This document shows positions 52,446 through 61,257 of a stretch of DNA of 64,000 bases, in pieces. The stretch spans positions 930,001 through 994,000 of the forward strand of contig NZ_CP020738.1 of assembly GCF_002097715.1 (NCBI RefSeq), in the 5' to 3' direction. A program made the position numbers and the translations under genes. The notes below the pieces were generated by a model that was not told the DNA's origin, ran no database searches, and saw only the letters and a program-made list of their open reading frames with translations. The DNA is from Burkholderia ubonensis subsp. mesacidophila (GTDB taxonomy: Bacteria > Pseudomonadota > Gammaproteobacteria > Burkholderiales > Burkholderiaceae). The stretch's first letter is position 1. The number at the start of each line of letters is the position of its first letter.

Positions 52446-53027
52446 ATGACGCTCACCCGCGATTCCCTGCTGACGCTCGAAGCGTACGCGAAGATCCGCA
52501 AGGCCGAACATGCGCGGCTCATCGAGCACAAGCGACGGCGCGCGGTGCAGCTCGGCAATCACCTGCGCTTCCTGTTCGAGGACGAGGCGACGATCCGCTA
52601 TCAGGTTCAGGAGATGCTGCACATCGAAAGGATTTTCGACGAAGCGGGCATCGAGGGCGAACTGGACGCGTATCGGCCGCTGGTGCCCGACGGCACCAAC
52701 CTGAAGGCGACGATGCAGATCGAATACGCGCACGAGGCCGAGCGGCGCGCGGCGCTCAAGCGGCTGATCGGCGTCGAGGATCGCGTGTTCCTGCAGGTCG
52801 ACCGCCACGCACCGGTCTATGCGATCGCGGACGAGGACCTCGATCGCGAGACGGATGAGAAGACCTCCGCGGTGCACTTCGTCCGCTTCGAGTTCGACGC
52901 GCCGATGCGTGCGGCGCTGAAGCAGGGCGCGGCGCTGTCGATCGGCTGCGATCATCCGGGCTACGCAGTGCCGGCAAGGCGCATCGAAGACGACGTGGCG
53001 GCATCGCTCGTCGGGGATCTGCGCTAG
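52446..53027 (+). CDS. DUF3501 protein
   Basis: A 193-residue protein of the DUF3501 family. Conserved stretches are RIKAEHARLIEHKRRR-like near 20-33, FEDEATIRYQVQEMLHIERIF near 45-65 and HFVRFEFDAPM near 144-154. The family occurs with rubrerythrin and the CCG Fe-S protein, as here (45-base gap to the Fe-S gene). Its biochemical role is unknown; an oxidative-stress or redox link is inferred only from neighbours. Confidence 0.85.
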   Translation: MTLTRDSLLTLEAYAKIRKAEHARLIEHKRRRAVQLGNHLRFLFEDEATIRYQVQEMLHIERIFDEAGIEGELDAYRPLVPDGTNLKATMQIEYAHEAERRAALKRLIGVEDRVFLQVDRHAPVYAIADEDLDRETDEKTSAVHFVRFEFDAPMRAALKQGAALSIGCDHPGYAVPARRIEDDVAASLVGDLR

Positions 53028-53682
53028 CTGCGCGACAAGGCGCGACGCGTCGCGAGCGCCTGCGCGTCACTGCATCGAAACATGCGGTGACGCTTCGTTA
53101 CATTCACATACCTGCAACGACGCATGCGGCGTCACATCCTTGTCACTGTCCGGCGAGAAACAATATAAAGATTGTGCACAAGGGAAAGTTCAATCAAGCG
53201 CATTCGAATGAATTACCGATCGGAAAATATCTCGTTACGAATTTTCCGGTAATTACCGATTTTGCGCCATTGATCCGGTGAATATTGCTGGAAAGGGTCG
53301 GAACCATGCCGGACGCGCGGCCGGACGGCTTCCCGGGACGGCCCCGCCAGGCGGGGATTCGCAGGCTTCTGAATAAAACTTGCGTAAAAAAATTCATCCA
53401 TAAATTGATCTTGCATCGATCTCATGTTGTTTCATTGCGTAACATAAACTCATTGTCATATTGAGATAAACCCTAGGGATGGTATGCTTCGTCCACAAAT
53501 TTTTCCGCAATGGAGTGAGACCGGGATTCGTGCGTTATTGCCGAGATTCGCGGCACCACCTTAGTGCGTGTCGTGATGGCATGCACACCCGAACAACCAT
53601 AACGTGCAACCTGGCCGCCCCGCGAGAGATCGCGACGGCGCCGCCAATCGCAGCCCGGCCTGGCTGCGTGGAGAGATCTACT
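53028..53682. other. 655-base AT-rich intergenic region with dyads
   Basis: No protein gene supported. From about 53100 to 53480 composition is strongly AT-rich. A cluster of nested dyads lies at 53211-53260 (listed separately). The right end leads into the transposase-domain gene and probably holds its promoter. Confidence 0.6.
53211..53260. promoter_or_regulatory. nested dyads and AATTACCGAT repeats
   Basis: AATTACCGAT occurs at 53211-53220 and 53251-53260. AATTACCG (53211-53218) pairs with CGGTAATT (53247-53254), and inside it CGGAAAAT (53221-53228) pairs with ATTTTCCG (53241-53248). This is the most elaborate operator-like site in the window and lies about 430 bases before the transposase-domain gene. 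Confidence 0.5.
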
Positions 53683-54636
53683 ATGTTCTTCGATGAGCTA
53701 AACGATGAAGAGTGGGTTCGTCTTTCGACGCTGATCGCCGATGAACCGATCCGACTGAATCGTCGTGGCCGTCCGCGCGCGGAACCGCGCGTCGTCGCCA
53801 ATGCCGTGCTCTGGATCCTGACGACCGGCGAGGCATGGTCCAAGCTGCCCGGTCGCTATCCGTCCGGGCCCACGTGTCGCCGCCGCTACGAGGAGTGGCT
53901 CGCGAACGGAACGCTGTTGCAGATGATCGACGTGCTGACCCAGTTCAGCGGCCGTACGTTCGCGTACGTTCCGCCGCCGCCGGTGCCGGTCGCGCCCGCG
54001 CGCCGCGCGGAACCCGCGCCGGACAACGACCGCCTGCGCGGCGTGTTCTGGCAGAACCCGGAATCGTGGCAATTGCCGGTTGTACAGGCAAACGTTTGGC
54101 ACCACGACAATGCGACGACGTCGCGCGGCGATACTGACGTGCCGGCACATGCGGCGTTCATCGTGCCCGGCGCGTCTGCCGCGGCCGATCCGGCCGCGGG
54201 CCTGAGCGAGCGAACGCATTCGCGCGCATCCACCGCGAGTTTCACGGCGACCGAGCCGCAGGTGGACGAGTATCGCGGCTATACGGTCTACGGCATCGCG
54301 CAGCCGGTGCAGAACCTGATGTATCGCGCGTGGGCGGAGATCGTGCACGACGAGCGGCGCGTCGAGCGTTCCGGCCTGATCGGCCCGCGTTTCACCGATG
54401 CCGAGGAAGCGGAGCAGTACGCGCTCGAATGGGCGCGGCAGTGGATCGACCGGCACGGCGCGAGCGACGAGCCGGCGCGCGCGCCGCAAAGCGTGCCCGT
54501 GCTTGCCGGGCTGTCCGCGCTCGCGCGGGCAGAATCGGACATCAAGCGCTTCATCGCCGAGCGCCACTCGGCGTCGCTCACCGACGGCCGCAACGATCCG
54601 GTGCAGAGCGACCGGCTCGCATACCGAGTCGGTTAA
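53683..54636 (+). CDS. domesticated IS5-type transposase N-domain fused to unknown C-terminal domain
   Basis: A 317-residue protein. Residues 1-88 match the DNA-binding domain of IS5-group transposases (DUF4096: LNDEEWVRLSTLI, RGRPRAEPRVVANAVLWIL, TGEAWSKLPGRY, RRRYEEWLANGTLLQM). The catalytic DDE part is missing. A Pro/Ala-rich linker (about 96-120) and a variable middle lead to a C-terminal module at about 197-262 (YRGYTVYGIAQ ... RFTDAEEAEQYALEWARQWID), which resembles small conserved Burkholderia proteins. No terminal inverted repeats flank it. It is complete, with GGAGAG before the ATG, so it is likely a regulator rather than a mobile element. It abuts the cepacian genes. Confidence 0.75.
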   Translation: MFFDELNDEEWVRLSTLIADEPIRLNRRGRPRAEPRVVANAVLWILTTGEAWSKLPGRYPSGPTCRRRYEEWLANGTLLQMIDVLTQFSGRTFAYVPPPPVPVAPARRAEPAPDNDRLRGVFWQNPESWQLPVVQANVWHHDNATTSRGDTDVPAHAAFIVPGASAAADPAAGLSERTHSRASTASFTATEPQVDEYRGYTVYGIAQPVQNLMYRAWAEIVHDERRVERSGLIGPRFTDAEEAEQYALEWARQWIDRHGASDEPARAPQSVPVLAGLSALARAESDIKRFIAERHSASLTDGRNDPVQSDRLAYRVG

Positions 54637-54692
54637 GCGTCGAGTCCCGCGCGCGGCGCATTGCGTGCCGCGCGCGAGACCGGAACAAAAAA

Positions 54693-54715
54693 GGGCGCCG
54701 TCGTCGACGGCGCCC
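54693..54715. terminator. bidirectional intrinsic terminator between transposase-domain gene and bceA
   Basis: A perfect ten-base-pair GC stem (GGGCGCCGTC with GACGGCGCCC, three-base loop). Six A precede it on the plus strand, giving six T after the stem for the minus-strand bceA transcript, and TTGTT follows for the plus strand. Confidence 0.85.
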
Positions 54716-54733
54716 TTGTTCATCCCGCAGTCG

Positions 54734-56260
54734 TCACTGCCGTCCGTAGGTATCGTCGAAGCGCACGATGTCGTCCTCGCCGAGGTACGCGCCCGATTGC
54801 ACTTCGATCAGTTCGAGCGGCATCTTGCCCGGGTTTTCCAGTCGATGCGACACGCCGAGCGGGATGTACGTCGATTCGTTTTCCGACAGCAGGAACGTTT
54901 CCTCGCCGCGCGTGATGCGCGCGGTGCCGCGCACGACGATCCAGTGCTCGGCGCGGTGGTGATGCATCTGCAGCGACAGCCGCGCGCCGGGCTTCACGAC
55001 GATGCGCTTCACCTGGAACCGATCGCCCGTGTCGACCGAATCGTAGTGGCCCCACGGACGATGCACCTTGCGGTGATCGGTCGCTTCCGCGCCGCGCGCC
55101 GCCTTGATGCGGCCGACGATCTTCTTCACGTCCTGCACGCGTGACTTGTCGGCGACGAGCACCGCGTCGGGCGTCTCGACGACGACGAGGTTCTGCGTGC
55201 CGACGCAGGCGACGAGCCGGCCTTCCGAATGCGCGTAGGTGGACGCGGCATCCTCGAACAGCACGTGGCCGCGGCCGACGTTGTCGGCGGCGTCCTTCGG
55301 CAGGATCTGCCAGATCGCGTCCCACGAGCCGACGTCCGACCAGCCCGCGTCGAGCGGCACGACGACGCTCTCGCACACCGGCTGCTCGGTCGCGAGCGGC
55401 TCCATCACCGCGTAGTCGATCGAGTTCGACGGCGCCGCGGCGAACGCATCGCGATCGACGCGGAAGAAGTCGCCGTCGGCCTTGCCTTGCGCGACCGCCT
55501 GTTCGCAGGCCGCGTGGATCGCCGGCTCGAAATGGCGGATCGCTTTCAGCCACACCGACGCGCGCACGATGAAGATCCCGCTGTTCCACCAGTATTCGCC
55601 GGACGCGACGTACTGCTGCGCGAGCTCGAGATGCGGCTTCTCGACGAAGCGGTCGAGGCGCCGCACGTCGAGGTCGCCGGCTGCGTCGCCGCCGAGCGGG
55701 GCGCCGACGCGGATGTAGCCGTAGCCGGTTTCGGCGCGGTCCGGCACGATGCCCATCGTCGCGATCTTGCCTTGCGCCGCGCAGCGCACGCCGGCGGCGA
55801 CGGCCGCGTGAAAGCGCGGCAGGTCGGCGACCGCATGGTCGGCCGGCATCACGGTCATCACGGCATCGCCGCCGTCGGCGACGATGCGCAGCGCGGCGAG
55901 CGTCAGCGCGGGCGCGGTGTCGCGGCCGAGCGGCTCGAGCACGATCGACGCGGGCTTGGCCGTCAGGCGCAACTGTTCGGCGGTCGTGAAGCGATGGTCC
56001 TCGCCGCAGACGACCAGCACGTCGTCACTGAGCGGATGGCCGGTCGACAGGCCGTCGAGGCGGCATGCGGTCGCCTGCAGCAGCGAATGGTCGCCGAGCA
56101 GGCCGATCAGCTGTTTCGGAAAGTGCTCGCGCGACATCGGCCACAGGCGCGTCCCGGAGCCGCCGGCAAGGATCACCGGCTGCACCGCGACGCGCGTGCC
56201 GGCGGGCGCGGCGGCGGAAGAAGATTGGCGCGTATCGGCTGTCGTGGCCGGAGCATTCAT
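54734..56260 (-). CDS. bceA: mannose-1-phosphate guanylyltransferase / mannose-6-phosphate isomerase
   Basis: Bifunctional enzyme of GDP-mannose synthesis, 508 residues. The N-terminal nucleotidyltransferase has the signature VILAGGSGTRLWPMSREHFPKQ (about 28-49) and FVEKPHLE; the C-terminal cupin isomerase has RPWGHYDSVDTGDRFQVKR and QMHHHRAEHWIVVRGTA. GDP-mannose feeds cepacian (mannose and rhamnose units). BceA is the known first gene of bce-I. It is divergent from bceB across a 428-base hairpin-rich gap, and a GAGGAGT site precedes its ATG. Confidence 0.93.
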   Translation of the reverse strand: MNAPATTADTRQSSSAAAPAGTRVAVQPVILAGGSGTRLWPMSREHFPKQLIGLLGDHSLLQATACRLDGLSTGHPLSDDVLVVCGEDHRFTTAEQLRLTAKPASIVLEPLGRDTAPALTLAALRIVADGGDAVMTVMPADHAVADLPRFHAAVAAGVRCAAQGKIATMGIVPDRAETGYGYIRVGAPLGGDAAGDLDVRRLDRFVEKPHLELAQQYVASGEYWWNSGIFIVRASVWLKAIRHFEPAIHAACEQAVAQGKADGDFFRVDRDAFAAAPSNSIDYAVMEPLATEQPVCESVVVPLDAGWSDVGSWDAIWQILPKDAADNVGRGHVLFEDAASTYAHSEGRLVACVGTQNLVVVETPDAVLVADKSRVQDVKKIVGRIKAARGAEATDHRKVHRPWGHYDSVDTGDRFQVKRIVVKPGARLSLQMHHHRAEHWIVVRGTARITRGEETFLLSENESTYIPLGVSHRLENPGKMPLELIEVQSGAYLGEDDIVRFDDTYGRQ

Positions 56261-56688
56261 GATCGCACTCCTCGATTGATGTCAATGCCTGCCGTTGTAG
56301 CATGAAGTAAATCGACAATAAAACCGTGGAGGCGCGCTTGATATTCGTCAAGCGCCTGCAAGGGAAGAATTTTCCGGATGCCGGAAGGCGCAAATAAAAA
56401 ATAAAAAAATAATTCGGAAAATTCGGGTCTGATTCCCGTCCAGCAAGGCTGGGACGGCTGTCTCGCAGATTGGTGAACATCTATATTTTTCCTCGGCCCG
56501 GGAAAAGGTGCCGATATAAATCGTCTTCGGGTGGGCAAGAATTTCCGATTAATTTTCGAAATACTTGTGCGCTTGCGGGAGGAATTTTCTTACCTGTTCA
56601 ATAGCACCATGCAATGTTTGAAGCGAATGCGCGGCACGGGCTGCGCAAGGAGCGGTTCGGCAAACGGCTGTCCAGAGGGGAAGCGAAC
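56261..56688. other. divergent bceA-bceB control region with hairpins
   Basis: AT-rich by local standards. Dyads seen: GCGCTTGA-N6-TCAAGCGC (56334-56355), TTCCGG-ATG-CCGGAA (56372-56386), CCGTCC.AGC with GCT.GGACGG (56436-56457) and TTTTCC with GGAAAA (56487-56506). An A/T-rich stretch (56391-56412) and several TATA-like hexamers suggest promoters on both strands. The first two dyads would lie in the bceA leader. The true bceB start could be further left (see that entry). Confidence 0.55.
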
Positions 56689-58065
56689 ATGTTGAGCGTG
56701 CTGGCGAGAATCATCGATATCGCGATGATCGTGGCGGGAGCCGTGATCGCCGCCGCGCTGCACGACGGGCGCAGCGTATGGCTCGACGACCTGCAACGCA
56801 CGATGGTGCTGTTCGACTGCGTGCTCGTCGTCGTGTTTTTCCCGGCGTTCGGGATCTACCAGTCGTGGCGCGGCAAGCGGCTTGTCGGACTGATGGGGCG
56901 GGTCGCGTTCGCGTGGCTCGTGGTCGAGCTCTCGGGCATCCTGATGAGCTTCAGTTTTCACCAGTCGGGCCAGCTGTCGCGGCTCTGGCTGGGCTACTGG
57001 GCGCTCGCGACGATGGCGCTGCTCACGGCGTCGAAGGCCGGGGTGCATGCGGTCCTGCGACAACTGCGGCGCGGCGGCTACAACCGGCGCGCGGTCGCGC
57101 TGGTCGGCGACGCGCCCGCGACGCGGCGGCTGATCGCGCAGATGCGCGCACGGCCGGAGGCCGGCTTCAACCCGGTGTGCGTGTACGACGAAAGCGCGCC
57201 GCCCGGAGAGGCGACGCTCGACGACGTGGCGATCGAGCGCCGGTTCGACACGCTCGTGCGCCTCGTGCGCAGCCGCGCGATTCGCGAACTGTGGCTCGCG
57301 CTGCCGCTGTCGGAGGAGCCGCAGATCAACCGGATCGTGACGGTGTTCCGCGACGACTTCGTCAACATCCGCTTCATCCCGGACGTGCGCGCCGTGTCGT
57401 TCTTCAACCAGGAAGTCGTCGACCTGCTCGGCGTGCCGGCGATCAACCTCGCGGCGTCGCCGATCACCGACTTGCGGATCCTGCCGAAGTTCGTGTTCGA
57501 CCGGCTGTTCGCGCTGAACGCGCTCGTGGTGCTCGCGCCCGTGATGCTGCTGATCGCGCTGCTGATCAAGGCGACCTCGCCGGGGCCGGTGTTCTTCCGG
57601 CAGAAGCGCAAGGGCATCGACGGCAACGAGTTCGAGATCTACAAGTTCCGCTCGATGAAGGTGCATCAGGAGCATGCGGGCCAGGTCACCCAGGCGACGA
57701 AGCACGACGCGCGCGTGACGCCGGTCGGCCGCTTCCTGCGCCGCACGAGCCTCGATGAGCTGCCGCAGTTCATCAACGTGCTGAGGGGCGAGATGTCCGT
57801 CGTCGGCCCGCGCCCGCACGCGCTCGCGCATGACGACATCTACAAGGATCTGGTGCGGGGCTACATGTTCCGCTACCGGATCAAGCCGGGCATCACGGGC
57901 TGGGCGCAGATCAACGGCTTTCGCGGCGAGACCGACCAGATCGAGAAGATGATGGGGCGCGTGAAGCTCGATCTCTACTACATGCAGAACTGGTCGTTCT
58001 GGCTCGACATCAAGATCGTCGCGCTGACGCTCTGGAAAGGCTTCACCGGCAGCAACGCGTATTGA
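56689..58065 (+). CDS. bceB: undecaprenyl-phosphate glucose phosphotransferase
   Basis: Initiating sugar-phosphate transferase of cepacian assembly, 458 residues from this start. Four N-terminal membrane segments (about 5-118), a soluble part, a fifth segment (about 278-300) and the C-terminal catalytic domain of the polyprenyl-phosphate sugar transferases ([48 protein letters not shown]). It loads glucose-1-phosphate onto undecaprenyl phosphate. The frame is open to an ATG at 56614 without a ribosome site; 56689 is chosen for AGAGGGGAAG just upstream. First gene of bceBCDEFG. Confidence 0.9.
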   Translation: MLSVLARIIDIAMIVAGAVIAAALHDGRSVWLDDLQRTMVLFDCVLVVVFFPAFGIYQSWRGKRLVGLMGRVAFAWLVVELSGILMSFSFHQSGQLSRLWLGYWALATMALLTASKAGVHAVLRQLRRGGYNRRAVALVGDAPATRRLIAQMRARPEAGFNPVCVYDESAPPGEATLDDVAIERRFDTLVRLVRSRAIRELWLALPLSEEPQINRIVTVFRDDFVNIRFIPDVRAVSFFNQEVVDLLGVPAINLAASPITDLRILPKFVFDRLFALNALVVLAPVMLLIALLIKATSPGPVFFRQKRKGIDGNEFEIYKFRSMKVHQEHAGQVTQATKHDARVTPVGRFLRRTSLDELPQFINVLRGEMSVVGPRPHALAHDDIYKDLVRGYMFRYRIKPGITGWAQINGFRGETDQIEKMMGRVKLDLYYMQNWSFWLDIKIVALTLWKGFTGSNAY

Positions 58066-58120
58066 GCGGGCAGGCTGCCTGCTCCGAATTTCGAATCACT
58101 GGTCAAGAGGTCGACACATC

Positions 58121-59533
58121 ATGAATCTGACTATCATCGGCAGCGGTTACGTAGGTCTCGTCACCGGCGCCTGTCTTGCCGACATCGGGCACGACGTGTT
58201 CTGTCTCGACGTCGATCAGCGCAAGATCGACATCCTCAACGACGGCGGCGTGCCGATTCACGAGCCGGGCCTCAAGGAGATCATCGCGCGCAACCGCTCG
58301 GCGGGCCGCCTGCGCTTCTCGACCGACGTCGAGGCCGCGGTCGCGCACGGCGACGTGCAGTTCATCGCGGTCGGCACACCGCCCGACGAGGACGGCTCCG
58401 CCGACCTGCAGTACGTGCTCGCCGCCGCGCGCAACATCGGCCGCCACATGACCGGCTTCAAGGTGATCGTCGACAAGTCGACCGTGCCCGTCGGCACCGC
58501 CGAGCGCGTGCGCGCCGCGGTCGCCGAGGCGCTCGCGAAGCGCGGCGGCGACCAGATGTTCTCGGTCGTGTCGAATCCGGAATTCCTGAAGGAAGGCGCG
58601 GCGGTCGACGATTTCACGCGGCCGGACCGCATCGTGATCGGCTGCGACGACGACGTGCCGGGCGAGCGCGCGCGCGAGCTGATGAAGAAGCTCTATGCGC
58701 CGTTCAACCGCAACCACGAGCGCACGCTGTACATGGACGTGCGCTCGGCCGAGTTCACGAAGTACGCGGCGAACGCGATGCTCGCGACCCGCATCTCGTT
58801 CATGAACGAGCTCGCGAACCTCGCGGACCGCTTCGGCGCGGACATCGAGGCGGTGCGCCGCGGGATCGGTTCCGATCCGCGCATCGGCTACCACTTCCTG
58901 TACGCGGGCTGCGGCTACGGCGGCTCGTGCTTCCCGAAGGACGTCGAGGCGCTGATCCGCACCGCCGATGACCACGGCCAGTCGCTGCAGATCCTGAAGG
59001 CGGTGTCGGCGGTGAACGCCGGGCAGAAGCGCGTGCTCGCCGAGAAGATCGTCGCGCGCTTCGGCGAGGACCTGACGGGCCGCACGTTCGGCATCTGGGG
59101 CCTCGCGTTCAAGCCGAACACCGACGACATGCGCGAGGCGCCGAGCCGCGCGCTGATCGCCGAGCTGCTGTCGCGCGGCGCGCGCGTGAGCGCGTACGAC
59201 CCGGTCGCGCAGCACGAGGCGCAGCGCGTGATCGCGCTCGATCTCGCGAGCCACCCGAGCTGGCTCGAACGCCTCGCGTATGTCGACGACGAATCGCAGG
59301 TCGCGCGCGACGCCGATGCGCTCGTGATCGTCACCGAATGGAAGGCGTTCAAGAGCCCGGACTTCACCGCGCTCGGCCGGCTGTGGAAGTCGCCCGTGAT
59401 CTTCGACGGCCGCAACCTGTACGAGCCCGACGCGATGAGCGAGCAGGGCATCGAATATCACCCGATCGGCCGGCCTGGCTCGCGCCAGGCGCTCGCCGCA
59501 CGCATTTCCGGAGCCGCCCGCGCGAACGCGTGA
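58121..59533 (+). CDS. bceC: UDP-glucose 6-dehydrogenase
   Basis: A 470-residue NAD-dependent enzyme that oxidises UDP-glucose to UDP-glucuronate for the glucuronic acid of cepacian. Seen are [20 protein letters not shown] (NAD fold, from residue 7), the catalytic Cys270 in [10 protein letters not shown], and the C-terminal UDP-binding domain with [16 protein letters not shown] (about 326-341). It follows bceB by 55 bases and precedes bceD by 15. Confidence 0.94.
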   Translation: MNLTIIGSGYVGLVTGACLADIGHDVFCLDVDQRKIDILNDGGVPIHEPGLKEIIARNRSAGRLRFSTDVEAAVAHGDVQFIAVGTPPDEDGSADLQYVLAAARNIGRHMTGFKVIVDKSTVPVGTAERVRAAVAEALAKRGGDQMFSVVSNPEFLKEGAAVDDFTRPDRIVIGCDDDVPGERARELMKKLYAPFNRNHERTLYMDVRSAEFTKYAANAMLATRISFMNELANLADRFGADIEAVRRGIGSDPRIGYHFLYAGCGYGGSCFPKDVEALIRTADDHGQSLQILKAVSAVNAGQKRVLAEKIVARFGEDLTGRTFGIWGLAFKPNTDDMREAPSRALIAELLSRGARVSAYDPVAQHEAQRVIALDLASHPSWLERLAYVDDESQVARDADALVIVTEWKAFKSPDFTALGRLWKSPVIFDGRNLYEPDAMSEQGIEYHPIGRPGSRQALAARISGAARANA

Positions 59534-59548
59534 GGCCGGTCATACGCC

Positions 59549-59992
59549 ATGTTCCGAAACATCCTGATCGTCTGCCACGCCAACGTCTGCCGCAGTCCGG
59601 CGGCGGAGCTGCTGTTCAAGTCGCATGCCGCCACGCGCGGCGGGCCGCGTGTGGCATTCCACTCGGCGGGCGTCGATGCGAACGTCGGCGACGGCATCGA
59701 TCCGGTGATGTGCCGGCTGCTCGCCGAGCGCGGCGTCGACGCGACGACGCATCGCTCGCGGCGCCTGTCCCGCGACCTCGTGCGCGACGCCGACCTGATC
59801 CTCGTCAGCGAGCGCCCGCAGATCGCGGCGGTCGAGTCGATCGACCGGTTCTCGCGCGGCAAGGTGCATCTGCTCGGCAAGTGGGAAGACGCCGAGATCG
59901 CCGATCCGCATGGCGGCTCCGAAGCCGGCTATCGCCGAAGCTACACATTGATCGAACGTCTGGTTCAAGGATGGCTGCAAAAACTATGCTGA
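59549..59992 (+). CDS. bceD: low-molecular-weight protein tyrosine phosphatase
   Basis: A 147-residue Wzb-like phosphatase. The P-loop CX5RS is Cys9-HANVC-Arg15-Ser16, and the general acid is Asp119 (ADPHGGSE). It dephosphorylates the tyrosine kinase BceF. It ends in a seven-base overlap with the bceE start (ATGCTGA), so the two are translationally coupled. Its proline-rich neighbours in other EPS clusters are Wzb/Wzc pairs, as here. Confidence 0.92.
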   Translation: MFRNILIVCHANVCRSPAAELLFKSHAATRGGPRVAFHSAGVDANVGDGIDPVMCRLLAERGVDATTHRSRRLSRDLVRDADLILVSERPQIAAVESIDRFSRGKVHLLGKWEDAEIADPHGGSEAGYRRSYTLIERLVQGWLQKLC

Positions 59993-61164
59993 ATCGTACG
60001 CTGCGCCCCGTGGCGCTTGCCGTTGCGCTGACGACGTTCCTGTCGGCCTGCGCAACCGCGCCGGGCAACTACCTCGATGCGTCGCGCCTGAAGGAAGAAG
60101 AGCGCGCGCAACCGTCCGAGACCTACACGGTCCACTACATCGACGCGAAGCTGATCATGGACCAGCTCCAGCAGCAGCGCGTGTCGCATCCGCTGCCGCC
60201 GTCGCGCTTCACGGACCCGTCGCAATACGTGTACCGCATCGGGCCGCAGGACATCCTCGGCGTGACGGTGTGGGACCACCCCGAGCTGACGACGCCGCAG
60301 GGCCAGTCGTTCTCGAGCGGCGGCAACACGACGCAGACGGTCGCCGGCGCGCTGCAGCAGCCGTATACGACGGCGCTGCCGGGCCAGGCCGATCCGTACG
60401 GCCAGACGGTCGGCGCGGACGGCACGATCTTCTTCCCGTTCGTCGGCCGCATCCGCGCGGCGGGCAAGACGATCGCGCAGGTGCGCGAAGAGCTGGCCAC
60501 GAGCCTCGCGCGCTACGTGAAGAATCCGCAGATCGACGTGCGCGTGCTGTCGTTCCGCAGCCAGAAGGTGCAGGTCACCGGCGAGGTGAAGCAGCCGGGC
60601 CCGCTCGCGGTGAGCGACGTGCCGCTCACGCTCGTCGACGCGATCTCGCGCTCGGGCGGCTCGACCACCGAGGCCGACCTGCAGCGCGTGCGCCTGACGC
60701 GCGACGGCAAGTTCTACACGCTCGACGCGAACGGCGTGCTCGATCGCGGCGAGGTGTCGCAGAACGTGATGCTGCAGCCGGGCGACATCGTCAACGTGCC
60801 GGACCGCAGCGACAGCCGCGTGTACATCATGGGCGAAGTGAAGACGCCGGTCGCGGTGCCGATGATGAAGGGCAAGCTGACGATCGCCGACGCGCTGACG
60901 TCGGGCGGCGGCATCCTCGATACCGACGCGAACCCGCGCAAGATCTACGTGATGCGCGGCACGCGCGACAACCCGACCAAACCGGAAGTGTTCCGGCTCG
61001 ACATGACGCAGCCTGACGCGCTGATGCTGTCGAGCCGCTTCCAGCTGCAGCCGCTCGATGTCGTGTACGTCGACACGGCGGGTTCGGTGCAGTTCAACCG
61101 CGTGCTGCAGCAGGTGCTGCCGACGATCCAGACGATCTTCTACATGAGGCAGATCGTGCGTTGA
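59986..61164 (+). CDS. bceE: outer-membrane polysaccharide export lipoprotein, Wza-like
   Basis: A 392-residue lipoprotein. Signal MLNRTLRPVALAVALTTF with lipobox LSAC (Cys22), polysaccharide biosynthesis/export domain (about 75-190; YRIGPQDILGVTVWDHPEL, GTIFFPFVGRIRAAGKTIAQVREEL) and two SLBB domains after it (VQVTGEVKQPGPLAV, VYIMGEVKTPVAVPMM). It forms the outer-membrane channel for cepacian. An ATG 15 bases upstream is also in frame but too close to its AAGG ribosome site; the start at 59986 overlaps bceD by seven bases. Confidence 0.92.
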   Translation: MLNRTLRPVALAVALTTFLSACATAPGNYLDASRLKEEERAQPSETYTVHYIDAKLIMDQLQQQRVSHPLPPSRFTDPSQYVYRIGPQDILGVTVWDHPELTTPQGQSFSSGGNTTQTVAGALQQPYTTALPGQADPYGQTVGADGTIFFPFVGRIRAAGKTIAQVREELATSLARYVKNPQIDVRVLSFRSQKVQVTGEVKQPGPLAVSDVPLTLVDAISRSGGSTTEADLQRVRLTRDGKFYTLDANGVLDRGEVSQNVMLQPGDIVNVPDRSDSRVYIMGEVKTPVAVPMMKGKLTIADALTSGGGILDTDANPRKIYVMRGTRDNPTKPEVFRLDMTQPDALMLSSRFQLQPLDVVYVDTAGSVQFNRVLQQVLPTIQTIFYMRQIVR

Positions 61165-61257
61165 CGAATCGTGGGACGGCGCGCCGGGGAAGCATCCCGG
61201 CGGCGCACCCACCGCCGGGGCGGCGTCATCGCCCCGGCCCAACTCAAGCGGGAACGT

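Noticed and set aside
53479..54717. Intact IS5-family insertion sequence
   Set aside because: Only the N-terminal DNA-binding domain is present, no DDE domain, no flanking inverted repeats or target duplications seen.
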